Part shown: one piece after another, positions 12,418-23,090 of the stretch
Numbering within the stretch: position 1 is the stretch's first letter
Layout: the number at the start of each line of letters is the position of its first letter
Origin: Hyposmocoma kahamanoa
Lineage: Eukaryota > Arthropoda > Insecta > Lepidoptera > Cosmopterigidae
Assembly (NCBI RefSeq): GCF_003589595.1
Contig: NW_020654422.1
Coordinates: 11,571,597-11,635,596 of the forward strand
DNA length: 64,000 nt
Direction: 5' to 3'
Program-made: the position numbers and the translations under genes
Notes under the pieces: generated by a model
What the model was told of the DNA's origin: nothing
The model's database searches: none
Seen by the model: only the letters and a program-made list of their open reading frames with translations

Positions 12418-12722
12418 TTTTTTTTATGATATCAAGTCACGGGACGAACAAGTCCTGCGCTTGATGATATGCTACACGCTTGTCCTTAACAGTTGCAGTG
12501 CCACTCAGAGCTTTAAATTGCAAAGATCTGAGCACTGCCGCAGTGCCCGTTACCCTGAGACATAAGTTGACAAGTCCCATGTGCCTGTAATTTCACCAAC
12601 ACCCTTACCCTTCAAAACCGGAACACAGTAATGGTCACATTACTGCTTGGCGGCAGAAATAGGTAAGATGGCATTACTTCCCTGGACGAACTCTTCCACA
12701 ATTAGCTCTATTGCTACTTAAG
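12418..12722 (-). mobile_element. family A repeat, near full length
   Basis: Starts on the plus strand as a T run plus ATGATATCAAGTCACGGGACGAAC, and ends ...AGCTCTATTGCTACTTA. Both family ends are present. Confidence 0.85.
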
Positions 12723-13087
12723 TTGTTGAGAAGACACAATAAGGTAGGAAATTGTATTACATTACCTAATTTGTAACTCAAATAATAAAAAGTTTAAAGC
12801 GTCATATTGGGTACATAAGTTCAGTACATTTATAAATTTGTAATTTTAGTTCTCACTGGTCATCATGCATACATGCGTCAAAATATAAATAAGTTATTAT
12901 TTGAAATTAAATCTTTTTTAATTTTTTTTTATAATAATTAGATAATAATAAGATAATAAATCTGTAGAAGACTAGCGTTTCCGGCCGTAAGTGTAACATG
13001 TCTTCACATCACACGCGATGTGTACTCACGTACTAAGTACTCTATAGTACCTGCAGATTCTATTCACATTCATATTTCTTACCCTTG
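12723..13087. other. AT-rich stretch, nothing recognised
   Basis: No coding or repeat signal. Confidence 0.5.
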
Positions 13088-13275
13088 GTATAATAAAGTC
13101 ACATGTGATCATACGTCAAAAGTGCTTTTACCAGATGAAAATCATAAAAAACATACATGAAACAAATTACTTATGTTATGTGAAATTTTATACATTTTAA
13201 AACTTATCGACTTATTTCTTTCACGGAATCTTTAAACCTTTCGTCCGAAAAGTTGCCATTTTTGCAAATGTGATG
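13088..13275 (+). repeat. family F repeat, copy 2
   Basis: TATAATAAAGTCACATGTGATC, CGTCAAAAGTGCTTTTACC, TGTGAAATTTTATAC and CGAAAAGTTGCC match copy 1 in the same order. Confidence 0.65.
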
Positions 13276-15708
13276 TGCTATTTGTGACCAGATATTTTAA
13301 TGAAATTCAGTATGATGCGTCTTATTAGGGCATAGCCTGGGAATATTTTCAAAGGCTTCAAAGGTTACTGAAACCGATAAGGAGGACTATATACATAGAG
13401 TTGAATTTAAATCTTAAGTGTAAAACACACTTTTAGAAACAGTGCTATTTGAAAATAACTCAAATTTGAATATAGTGCGGAGTACCACTTACAGAATTGG
13501 TTTATATTTCTTATTTTGTATTTATTTACATTTATTAACATTTTTTTCCTTTTTTTTTCAATGCACGCTTTTTTGTAAGTCAGGTTTGCATACACATCGC
13601 TTTCCTATTTTTTGATATGCTTCATAATGTAGGTACTTTTGTGTTTATTTTTCTTTTTAAGGTGTTAACTATTACCATAATTTAGATATTCGAAAATGAG
13701 AATGTGGACACTGTAATTGGCGCTGTCTAGCTTTACCTAAAAATATTTATTGTAAATCGGTATTTGTAGCTGTTGCTGTTCCGAATAAAATATAATAAAA
13801 ATAGAATAAAAAGACTAATAATATATTTCATTCACAATTATTATAAGAGTATAAGTATAGAACATTTTTTTTGTACAGAAATATAATAAATTAAGAGGAT
13901 GGGCAAATTGGTTTAAATTGGAAAAGCCATTTGAAAAGATATTTTCAACGGATTTTTTTTGTACGAGACTGTAAATATTCAACCTATAGAGTCTGTCCAG
14001 TTTTAAAACTAATTTAAATTATTATTATTTGTTCAAAAGTTGGTTGGTTGGGATCTCTTTTCTATTACCTGTAACTATAAAAAAGTTAATTGTTACCTAC
14101 TTTTACTGTTTTCACCACAGACTGGTTTTCACTAACGAAACTGCAATTTTGTGTAACAAAGCGTAAGGACAATCGACCTCCACAGTTGACAAAACAGGAA
14201 TAACAATGAAAATCGATTTGTGTAAAATTGATAGAAAAAAACCGAATAATTTCCTTTTCTGTAAAAAACACTCTTTGATAAACTTACGGCATTTGTTCTA
14301 ACAAAAAAAAGAAAAAGAAAAGATGATAAAAGAGCAAGCAGCGCATGTAGCCATTAATTAAGCTATTTTCCCGCGCACCCGAGCCATCTATTCTGTTGCG
14401 CCATTTATAACAATACAAGCACCTGATAAACTCCCGGACGTGCGCTTTGCAGGAATCCGTGTACAAATGGGCTAGGCAATGCTATTTAAAAAAATGAGTA
14501 CAATATATTTTATAAAGTATATGTATATAAGATATTATAAATAAAATCATTTGGCTGTCATGTGTCTTTGCTTTCCCTTGTTTATCCACACACACGAGAT
14601 GTACCTATCGTATCAAATTCAGAAGGACAACAAACCTTACAAAAAGTTTATTCAATAATATTTAACAAAATTGTTATACACTACCGACAGAACCCTTTGA
14701 TTAAAGAGAAAATACAACTTGACGCACATTTTTATACGTAAATACGTTTTGGCTGCATTCCGGGCTTTGGGGAAAATATTGGCGAGGCGCGGTCATTTTT
14801 TGTCCTCCACTGAGATTCGTGATGTTTTGCTGCAAAACTGTGAAATGTACTGTACTGCATTTTGATCATCAATGAATGTCTCTTTTCAGTTTAACTTTTT
14901 TTTAAGGCACGAAATATGGAAGCACTGTGTTAATTTATCGTAACAATACTTTTTATATAATCAGATTTATAAATATCTCAAACACTGATACGTCACGTCA
15001 TCGTATAAATAACCACATAATACCTATAAACAACAAATATGTTTATCCGGGTTTTGTTGAACCTAGTTTTGCAATGGTACTATGAATCAGTATATAATGG
15101 AAAAGTATGACCGGCCGCCCCATAGACACAAACATTTTTTTAATATTCTCTTGTATTTTTTTCCTATTTATTTTATTTTACCTAAGAAAACTTTTGCAGG
15201 TAATTTTACCATGCCACATCTTGGAATTTCGCACAAAAGTTTTTTCCTGAAAAGACGAAAAATCTCTAATCGTAAAATTTGATATCATGTATACATAATG
15301 TTTTAAGATGCTCTCGAAATTTTCTTATGAAATCGAGTAAAGCGTCGCTCCGGGCGACAGTCTCGAGTTCACTTTGTAGCATTAAACGGGCCTTTATCAA
15401 GCCGGGTAGTGGACATACATGTGAAGGCATAGAACGTAACTTTTAGTTAATTTCTCGTCTTGTTAAATGATTTACGGGTTAAGTCGTGAGCATACGGAGT
15501 CAGTTAACTTTTAAATCAAGAAAGGAGTTTTCAAATTTTGTCACATTACAACAATTATTTTCCACTTAGTAACATTGGGTATAATCTTTTTTTATCTGGC
15601 GCCATAAAACCTTATGGTTTGTATCTTTTTTGTATTGTAGAAACTTTACTTTTTGGGTCGAAACGGCTAAGTAACCAGGGTCGTCAAATGTAAAAGTAAA
15701 AAAATCCA
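13276..15708. other. AT-rich stretch with one possible regulatory island
   Basis: Island at 14335-14460 (GCCATTAATTAAGC, CCATTTATAAC) with homeodomain-like sites in a GC-richer setting. The rest is plain AT-rich DNA. Confidence 0.35.
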
Positions 15709-15820
15709 TTAATTTTGTGTTATTATTCAAAGATCGAACAAAAGCAAAGAAAAATTAAAAAATATTTTAATGTTTGTTCCCTTTTTGTATCAATAATAAC
15801 ACCAAACTAGTGGAGTCTTT
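15709..15820. mobile_element. family B miniature copy, arms nearly joined
   Basis: TATTCAAAGATCGAACAAAAGC and ...TTGTATCAATAATAACACC...ACTAGTGGAGTC face each other with about 30 bp between. There is no tRNA-like core. Confidence 0.6.
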
Positions 15821-16064
15821 TAATGAAAATAGATATATCAATATCATGGTAAAAATAAAAATAAATCGTGATATTCTTTTCAATCCAGGTTTTATTAAAA
15901 TTATTAAAAACCAGAGACTTAATCGATAATCATATTATATTTTTATTAAAAATATGTATAGATATGAACATATGACGGTTTTTCTCCTGAGATCACAATC
16001 ATAACAATTTTTAAACCGTACAATCACATAATAATTTTATAAATAAAGTTTATTATTATTATTA

Positions 16065-18620
16065 ATTTAGAATAGTATAATTTGCCGTTTCATTATGTTG
16101 CAAGCAAATGGTTCTTGCGAACGTGTGTACGTCTTCAGTAAGTGTTAGAATATTATAAAATCTAGTAAAGGATGTGAGATGTCGGAGTTCAACTCGCAGC
16201 CTTGCGTATAAGCTCTATCGGCAACTCAGGCGCACGCGACCGGCGTGGAGGCGTACGGCGTGCTATGCGCGCCGAAAACTGCTGTGTCCACACCCGCCGC
16301 GGCGCATTCAACACCTGCCGTACACATCGGCTCACGGTCTAACTCATGGCTACTCTGTAGGAAGCTCTGTGTGTCAGCAAGAGCGTTCCCTGACGTCCAG
16401 TTGTCTTTTGTGTTACCAAAATATGATGTTTAAAAACTGCGACAAGGCAAATACTTATATCCTCTCTAAAATATGGAAAATTTAATGTGGCCTGTACGCG
16501 ACCAGGCGCAGACGTTTTGATTAAATCAGGTATTGCAATTTTAATCGGAATATCTGATATTTGTTTGTTTTAAATTTTAATCAATGCCAGTTTGTACGCG
16601 GTGTGCAGTACAAAGTGCAAGTAAAACAACATGTTTTTTCGTAAGTTTTTCAAGGGAAGTTCTGTGTTGGGAAACCACGTTGAAACTAATGCGAGAACTT
16701 CTTGGGGATGCCAAGTATTGCTATACTTGGGTGCACTGGGTTTCAATCTAAATGTAAGTAATAAGTAAGTAATCTTTTTATGCGGGTTTTTTGCTGTTTC
16801 AGACTACAAAAGAGATAAAACAGACTGTTATTATTGCAAAATTCCCACCAGAGCTTTAGGGACACATTATATTGTCTAATTGTATTTTAAGAAAGAGAAG
16901 CTAAGGGTAAAGTCATAGCTTCTTGTGGGAAACCGCGGCAGGCGAAGGGCGCGCTGATAACGGCAGAAAGAGTAAGGCTGGCGTGCATTCGATGAGGCCG
17001 CCTGCAATAAGATTTAATAATGATTCGCTTGAGTTAAAATATATCTCGTCGGAAATCGACAGGCTTTGCAGCAGGAGGAACCAGGACTAGGAAGGCCAAT
17101 ATGGAAAACCAAGAGTACCATTTGCTTGGTCATCAATAATTTTGCGTATGCATTTCAATAATAAAAAGAAGGGTGGGGATGCGTAGAAAAGAAAATTGAA
17201 TTCCGATTAAGTGTAAAGGTATTTACGGCAAATGCATCTAGTTCCTGAAACCGAGAGACAAAAATAGCGGATTTGTCTTTGGTGCGGGATGCAAAAAGAT
17301 CAATCTCAGGTTGTTCGAAACGTCTGACAATGGTCTCGAAGGCGCGAGAGGACAACTCCCACTCGGTGTCGGGATTAGACTTCCTAAATTCTATATCGGC
17401 GCAATTATCTTTTGTATTTACATAATATGCATATAAAAATTATGTTGCCCTTTTCGCACCATTCCCAAATTGGTTTATTTTAATCATTGAGGTGGGGGTA
17501 TTGGATCCCAACCTTGCGATTTATGTAACTGATCGCCGAAGTATTGCGTACTCGCAACAATATAACACAATCAGATTATACTAATATAATATAAGAATAC
17601 TGCAATTCTTAGTAATTGATGTGGTACGTCGTTTCAACAGCTTCCAGTATGCCTGCTGTGCTACTCGCGCGGAATCCCAACCCATGCGCGGTGCATCTGT
17701 ATAAATTCTAATTTAAAACGTGAGGTTCTAATATACGATGAAGTCGAGTAAATATTGTCTGTCCACCAACTCAAATCACTTAGAATTATATCTGGAAGAT
17801 AGATTGTTGTTTCATAGGTACCATCATGTTTTTGAAGACTTAGAAATTTCTGAATTTCCAGTAATTTTGTATATAACCAACCGTATTTAGTGGCTGGGCA
17901 AGCTGAGATGAGGACACCAATCAATTGAGTGTACTCCCGTATGGCACATCGGGGTAACCTCATTATTTTTTAAAGTAAGTGGTAAATTTTTTGATGTTTT
18001 TTTAAAGGTAAACTTATACTTAAATTTCATGAATCAAAATTGAATCTTAGAAATTTACAAACTTGACATGGTTGTAACACAGACATGCCGTAATTAACGA
18101 TGAACCCTCAATATTGCAATAAGTTAATGGTTGCATTAACATTATTGATACATCGTCATAATCAGCTGCTATACGACAAATATCATCTAAATGTACCACG
18201 AATTTGAATCCTTGTTGTCTCAAATGTGTTACAACTTCTTTCTTGATTTTGGTAAATACTTTCGATGCTGTGGAGAAGCCGTAAGTCAGAGCAGTATATT
18301 CATAGGTTTCAATTGCATTCGAACCACAATGTAAATACTGAAATCTGTGGTACTTTCGGTCTGCTTCGCAGATAGATGTCAGTGAATACACGTCTTTCAA
18401 TGCGAGGTATCAATTTTGAGGCAATTCGATAGTCCTCCATTTTAAAATGAGTTTTTGTCACAAATTTGTTAAAGAACGTTATGTTCAATATGAAACGACT
18501 ACTACAGTTGCGTTTTGGGGCTAAAAAAGTACTAGAAATGTATTGATGTTTTCTAGGACAGCAATTTGTCATTGCTCCCAAGCCAATTAAATTTTTAATT
18601 GTAATATGCAATTAATTTCT
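16065..18620 (-). pseudogene. DIRS-like retrotransposon pol remnant: RT, RNase H, tyrosine recombinase
   Basis: Read on the minus strand, blocks come in DIRS order with many frameshifts and stops. (1) RT, 18611-18047: FLAPKRN, RFILN, LEDYR-like FKMEDYRIASKL, then VVHLDDIC with LDD in place of YxDD. (2) 17963-17661: QLIGVLISACPATKYGWLYTK and LSWWTDNI, followed one frame away by YTDAPRMGW, an RNase-H-like start. (3) 17400-17155: NPDTEWELSS and PEIDLFASR. (4) 17120-16905: VPYWPS and FACRGFPQEAM. (5) Tyrosine recombinase, 16888-16070: TIRQYNVSLKLWWEFC, then AGVDTAVFGAHSTPYAS at about 16300-16240, and a FYN block near 16150. The HSTRH signature is HSTPY here, so the catalytic Arg and His are lost. 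The order RT-RH-YR separates this from Gypsy and LINE elements. It is inactive. Confidence 0.8.
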
Positions 18621-18778
18621 ATTGTCGTTTGGCGATAAACTAATACCGGGTATTACAGACTGGTGTTGGTACCTGTTTACATAATGGTATTGATGGCGAA
18701 GCTGCATATTGGGTTTGATCTTCTTTAGAATTGTATTAAATAGGTAATTGAGTTTTAACTACGGCGTGTTTCGTTAAC
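18621..18778. other. junction between DIRS-like RT and tandem array
   Basis: About 160 bp without a recognisable domain or array unit. It may belong to the DIRS-like element just upstream of its RT. Confidence 0.3.
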
Positions 18779-19836
18779 ACTTATTAATTGCACGTAAGTG
18801 GGATTTAAATTGCAATAACTCGCACTTGATTTCTTGTCGCAGTTAACCCATGGTTAACCCCAACTTAATTTTATTTTAAATATACTTTTCTTAGAATAAT
18901 ATAATTATTAAAATCGGCTCGTAGTCGATTTCATTATCGCGGTTAACTCACGGTTAACCCTGACGTAAATTTATTTAAAATGAACTTTACTTATTAGCAC
19001 GTAGGTACTAATATTGTTCACATTAAAATCATTACCGTGGTTAACTCGTAGTTAAACTCGACGTAATTTTACTTTAAAAAAATAATTGACTTATTAGCAC
19101 GTAGGTACTAATATTGTTTGGATCAAAATCGACTCGCAGTCGATTTCGTTATCGTGGCTAACTCGCAGTTAATCCCGACGTAATTTTATTTAAAAAATAT
19201 ACTTTACTAATTAGCACGTAAATACTGATACTATTTAAATTAAAATTGGCTCGCAGTAGCTTTCGTTATCGTGGTTAACTCGCGGTTAACCCCGACGTAA
19301 ATTTATTTAAAAAATACTTTACTTATTGGTACGTAGGTATTAATATAGTTCAAATTAAAATCGACTCGCACTCGATTTCGTTGTCGTGGTCAACTCGCAG
19401 TTAACCCCGACGTAATTTTATTTAAAAAAAATCTTTACTTATTGTATAATATTAGCATGTAGGAGCTGATATTGTTCAAATTAAAATCGATTCACAGTCG
19501 ATTTCGTTATCGTGGTTAACTCGCAGTTAACACTGACGTAATTTTATTTAAAAAATTTTTTACTTATTACCACGTAGGAAGTGATATTATTCAAATTAAA
19601 ATCGACTCGCAGTTGATGGTTAACTCGCAGTTAACCTCGACGTAATTTCATTTAAAAATTCTTTGCTTATTAGCATGTAAGAACTAATATTGTTCAAATT
19701 AAAATCGACTCGCAGTCGATTTCATTATCGTGGTTACCTCGCAGTTAACCCCGACGTAGTTTAATTAAAAAAATATACGTTACTCTTACGTTATTATATA
19801 TATGTAATATACGTTATATTTGAACAGTCTTAGTAC
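18779..19836 (+). repeat. tandem array with a unit of about 115 bp, left part
   Basis: About nine units. Using GACGTAA as a landmark, copies lie at 18962, 19060, 19177, 19294, 19409, 19535, 19639 and 19753, so the spacing is 98-126 bp. Each typical unit reads TTAGCACGTAGGTACTAATATTG, then a Tcgactcgcagtcga palindrome, then a gttaactcgcagttaac palindrome, then CCCGACGTAATTTTATTT. Units differ by point changes and small indels. No frame is open on either strand. Confidence 0.9.
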
Positions 19837-20072
19837 TGTAGACTAGGCTGTACTCTTTGAGTAAGATTGCTGGCTGAACATAGGTAGTGTTTATAGTTTG
19901 TATTTGGAACGCTAAGAAAATAAGGAAGGATCTTGACATATCATATTAAGATCATTGTTTCGTAACCCTACGCCAAAATTATGTAAAAAAGTGAAATAAA
20001 GTATAAAATTGAAGATTATTATAGTTTGAGTTTATAGAAATACCTCTCGCAATGCATCTGAGCTACAGCCCT
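19837..20072 (+). repeat. 5' long terminal repeat
   Basis: Begins TGTAGACTAGG and ends near CTACAGCCCT, so a TGTAG/CTACA inverted terminus is visible 5 bases before the end of identity. An AATAAA at about 19995 may be the polyadenylation signal. Sequence similarity to the right LTR extends weakly to ATTATA at 20081. Confidence 0.9.
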
Positions 20073-20073
20073 A

Positions 20074-20127
20074 CTATTATAAATGGTGGAGGCGCGGATT
20101 CTATTATAAATGGTGGAGGCACGGATC
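20074..20127 (+). repeat. 27-bp tandem duplication holding a possible primer binding site
   Basis: Two adjacent 27-bp units (20074-20100 and 20101-20127) differ at about two positions. Each contains TGGTGGAGGC followed by g/aCGGAT. The first TGG starts at 20084, where a tRNA primer site would lie just after the LTR. The duplication takes in the LTR end and the primer site together. A second TGGTGTCAG sequence at 20311, just before the ORF, resembles the tRNA-Leu-type primer site of some Gypsy elements, so which site is used is open. Confidence 0.5.
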
Positions 20128-20340
20128 CCAATATGATGGTGATGAAGAACACAACACAACACAAAAGCTTGTGTTGCGAATGATGGAAAAGTTCCAATGA
20201 AGAGAACTCCGTTGGAAAATATTTTTATATGTTTTTACGACACAACCACAACGAAAACGTAACAAAGGTCGTAATTTATATTTTTTACTTATTTAATATT
20301 GTTTTATAATTGGTGTCAGTGAAAAGTGCGAAGAGAAAAT

Positions 20341-21819
20341 ATGTATGGTATGTCGGTACAGCGATTTAATGGATTCAACGACGTTGACGAGTTTTTGAAT
20401 CAATTTGAGACCATTAGTATATTAAATAATTGGTCTGATGTGCAGAAGAAATACGTGTTTGCATTGTATTTGGAGGGGCCAGCTCTACAATGGTACAAAA
20501 CGTATTTTTCTTCATACGTGACGTATGATGTGATTGCACAGAAGCTAAGAGAGGAATTTCCCTCACAAATAGATTATGCCCGTGAATTTTATTATAGGCG
20601 ACAGGGGCCTAATGAATCGCTGATAAGTTATTTTTATAGTTTAAATGAATTAGCGATGAAAGCGAATATTCAAGATGTTCAGTTTATTAAGCATTTTTTG
20701 AAATCTTTGTTGCCCAATTTTAAATGGATGCTGGCTAGCAATTTGTATGTATCGAAAGAGGAGTTAAGGAAAACAATTATCCAAGTAGATGATGTATTTA
20801 ATCACAGCTATAATGTGAGACAAGATATTGAATTGCCAGTGAATTGTAATATGGAGCATTCTTGCTGTTGGCAAACACAGGATGTCTCTGCACCGATAAT
20901 TAGACCCGAGTCTAAACAGTCGGAATATTTAGTGCCACAAGCACCAATCGTGCAGCAGGATACGCCAAGTCAAGGGTATTCACGAGCACATAGTAGTGGA
21001 TCTTCGTCGGGATCTCCTCAACGTGATTGTCACAAAAGCGCAACTGAACATGTAGAAAATTTGTCTACAATTGGTAGTTCTAGTGTAGATAGGGCACCTT
21101 TTATATCTGTTTTTATTAATGATGTATGTTGCGAGGCGTTGGTGGATACTAATGCTTCAGTTTCCATAATTTCTCGTTGTTTTGTAGAGAAGTTACAGTT
21201 GCGTATCGATGATAGTCCAAGTTTTCCATTACGTATAGTGGGTGCAACGCCAATAAATGTGCGGTCGTCCACCAAGGTGTCGTTGATGATTAATGGGAAG
21301 GATTATCCTTCGAAGTTGCTGGTTGTAGACGATTTTAAAGAATATTTAATTCTGGGACGAGATATTTTGAAGAGATGTAATCTCGAGTTGTCAAAAGTGG
21401 AAATTGACAATAAAATTTCGTCTAAGTCCGTGACAGATATTGGACCAAAGAAAGAAAAGTCTCCTTTGAAAACCATATCAAAAAGTTTAGATAGCTTCTC
21501 GGTTTTGCCAGAGATGATAAGTAATGTTGACGTGAGTGATAAGACGTGTCAATTGCGTCAAAAACGGGATTTAGATATAAATAATTATAATTATGATTTG
21601 CCGAAAATATATATAAAATACAATTCGAAAAGCGACATTTCTAATCGTGTTCGCGTAAGTAATGTGGCGAATCTGCGAAGTGACTACGTAAAACGAGCAG
21701 CTTCGATGAGTTCTCGTAAAGAATATGTAGATGGTTTACAATTAAAGCAAAAGCGAATGTTTGACAAGAAAAACAGAGTTGCTTTATCTAAGAGGTATGT
21801 TACGCGAAGCTTAGGGTAG
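20341..21819 (+). CDS. Gag / aspartic-protease-like polyprotein of the LTR element (492 aa)
   Basis: Structural Gag with a C-terminal retropepsin-like domain. The first ATG in frame is at 20341; the frame is open from a GTG at 20326, just after a stop, so I chose the ATG. Residues about 5-150 have the retrotransposon Gag pattern (aromatic and Leu-rich helices, with ...ALYLEGPALQWYKTY... and ...FIKHFLKSLLP...). A Ser/Gln/Pro-rich linker follows. The protease-like segment covers about 255-345: LVDTNASVSII at 269-271 stands where the catalytic DTG/DSG normally is, so Gly is replaced by Asn, and ILGRDIL near 337-343 is the second conserved block. No CCHC zinc knuckle is seen. The basic tail (about 455-492, KEYVDGLQLKQKRMFDKKNR) resembles the region before the integrase C-terminus, which suggests an in-frame deletion of the whole RT-RNaseH-integrase core. 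Confident as a Gag-PR ORF; protease activity is doubtful. Confidence 0.9.
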   Translation: MYGMSVQRFNGFNDVDEFLNQFETISILNNWSDVQKKYVFALYLEGPALQWYKTYFSSYVTYDVIAQKLREEFPSQIDYAREFYYRRQGPNESLISYFYSLNELAMKANIQDVQFIKHFLKSLLPNFKWMLASNLYVSKEELRKTIIQVDDVFNHSYNVRQDIELPVNCNMEHSCCWQTQDVSAPIIRPESKQSEYLVPQAPIVQQDTPSQGYSRAHSSGSSSGSPQRDCHKSATEHVENLSTIGSSSVDRAPFISVFINDVCCEALVDTNASVSIISRCFVEKLQLRIDDSPSFPLRIVGATPINVRSSTKVSLMINGKDYPSKLLVVDDFKEYLILGRDILKRCNLELSKVEIDNKISSKSVTDIGPKKEKSPLKTISKSLDSFSVLPEMISNVDVSDKTCQLRQKRDLDINNYNYDLPKIYIKYNSKSDISNRVRVSNVANLRSDYVKRAASMSSRKEYVDGLQLKQKRMFDKKNRVALSKRYVTRSLG

Positions 21820-21929
21820 TGAATTGGTTGAGTAGGATTAATTGTATTATGTGCAGATTAAGTATAAATGGGAATAGATTGTGTAGGCAGGATCTAGTCC
21901 ATGTGAATAGGATGAAAAAGTTCTTTAGG
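21819..21929 (+). pseudogene. remnant of integrase C-terminal tail
   Basis: In a frame different from the Gag-PR ORF, directly after its stop, the sequence reads SINGNRLCRQDLVHVNRMKKFF and then RR-stop. A hydrophobic 'VHVNRxKxF' end is the usual last block of Ty3/Gypsy integrases. The rest of pol is missing, so this is the right edge of a pol deletion plus a frame shift. Confidence 0.65.
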
Positions 21930-22834
21930 AGATAATTTAATGTTTTCTTGTTTTCTATTAGGTTAATTAATCGTTTAAGTTTTCTTTTCATGTGGAACGG
22001 TATCGACCTTATGAGAAATATTTGGAGAAAAATTAATATTTTCCTGACATGCAGACTTGGAAGGAAGGGAGGAGAGGATACACCATCAAATAGATAACAT
22101 TTACTTTTGTTTTTCTTATATATTTTTTTTAATTTGGTAGATATATTGTCCTGTATGTGCGAATAGTTCCTGCTCATCCCTCCAGTTGATCAAGGACTGT
22201 CTGCATTCTGGGAAAATATATTTATTTAATTATTAGAAATTCTTCATGTGGTATACCCTCATACCATATGTATGTCTGAGGACATGTAGTTAGAATACGT
22301 TGTTGACGTTATACGTGGGTTGGTTCTTGTTGTTTAAGGATGATAAGTGAAGCTGATGGAACGTGATAGCTGCAAGATGAGGACTAAGGCAGCTGGGAGA
22401 TCAATAGTGATGTAACCCAGTGATCGTCCGATGGATGTTCAAGCCTGTGTCGTCGTTGTGGCAGCATCCACGTTGGAGATAGCTTAGGCTGAGATAGTTA
22501 GGAACTTGTAGTGATGTTTAGAATTTTTATTAGGATCGTTCAGCCAGTTTAGGGTCGCTAAAATAAAGTGTTAGGGTTTAGTCAGGTTCCCTAATTAGAT
22601 AGGATAGCTAACTAGTGAAAATATTTTGATTTGTTTGTTTAGGATGTGATCATGGTCTGTCCTTTTAGATAGGTTTTTGGCAGACCAAAGCCATAGCCTC
22701 CTCGGTGGTTTACTTGTTGGTAAGTTAGTGACTTCCGAGCAGTGTGTGGCTAGCCTGTAGTAAAGGCTGATCGCAGATGTAAGTTGCCTATCATAGGTAG
22801 ACCTTCAGCTAGGGATATTCGCCCCTTCAGCTGT
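21930..22834 (+). other. 3' untranslated region of the LTR element
   Basis: About 0.9 kb between the integrase-tail stop and the purine tract. It has stops in all frames and no domain that I recognise. Its base composition is more balanced than the flanking array. Confidence 0.6.
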
Positions 22835-22846
22835 GAGGAAGAGGGA
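22835..22846 (+). promoter_or_regulatory. polypurine tract
   Basis: Twelve purines, GAGGAAGAGGGA, end exactly where the right LTR begins with TGTA. This is the standard plus-strand primer position of LTR elements. Confidence 0.85.
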
Positions 22847-23082
22847 TGTAGACTAGGCTGTACTCTTTGAGTAAGATTGCTGGCTGAACATAGGTAGTGT
22901 TTATAGTTTGTATTTGGAACGCTAAGAAAATAAGGAAGGATCTTGACATATCATATTAAGATCATTGTTTCGTAACCCTACGCCAAAATTATGTAAAAAA
23001 GTGAAATAAAGTATAAAATTGAAGATTATTATAGTTTGAGTTTATAGAAATACCTCTCGCAATGCATCTGAGCTACAGCCCT
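22847..23082 (+). repeat. 3' long terminal repeat
   Basis: Matches the left repeat without a difference that I could find over 236 bp. It is preceded directly by a 12-base purine tract and followed by CGATTATA and then by resumed tandem-array sequence. AATAAA lies at about 23005. Confidence 0.9.
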
Positions 23083-23090
23083 CGATTATA

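Larger units (their letters stand above)
19837..23090 (+). mobile_element. LTR retrotransposon, gag-protease only (non-autonomous, Ty3/Gypsy-type)
   Basis: Two direct repeats of 236 bp (19837-20072 and 22847-23082) that I read as identical base by base bound a 2.8-kb interior. A purine tract GAGGAAGAGGGA (22835-22846) abuts the start of the right repeat, as expected for plus-strand priming, and both repeats begin TGTAG and hold an AATAAA. The interior has one long ORF (Gag plus protease) and no reverse transcriptase, RNase H or integrase core. The element splits a tandem array whose units continue on both sides in the same orientation. Similarity between the LTR ends continues to ATTATA; if that is the true end, GTAC flanks both sides (19833-19836 and 23091-23094) as a 4-bp target duplication, but this end is uncertain. 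The identical LTRs imply a recent insertion that needed enzymes supplied in trans. Confidence 0.9.

Noticed and set aside
16179..16433. A GC-rich plus-strand frame starting MSEFNSQPC with one internal stop, looking like a host exon.
   Set aside because: The opposite strand encodes the tyrosine recombinase core of the DIRS-like element (AGVDTAVFGAHSTPYAS), which explains the composition.
18779..19836. Tandem array read as a CRISPR array or as a repeat protein.
   Set aside because: The units have no constant repeat/spacer split, the host is eukaryotic, and all frames contain stops.
21030..22177. Minus-strand open frames overlapping the Gag-PR ORF and its 3' region.
   Set aside because: They are shadows of the plus-strand coding sequence or of AT-rich 3' sequence and show no domain.
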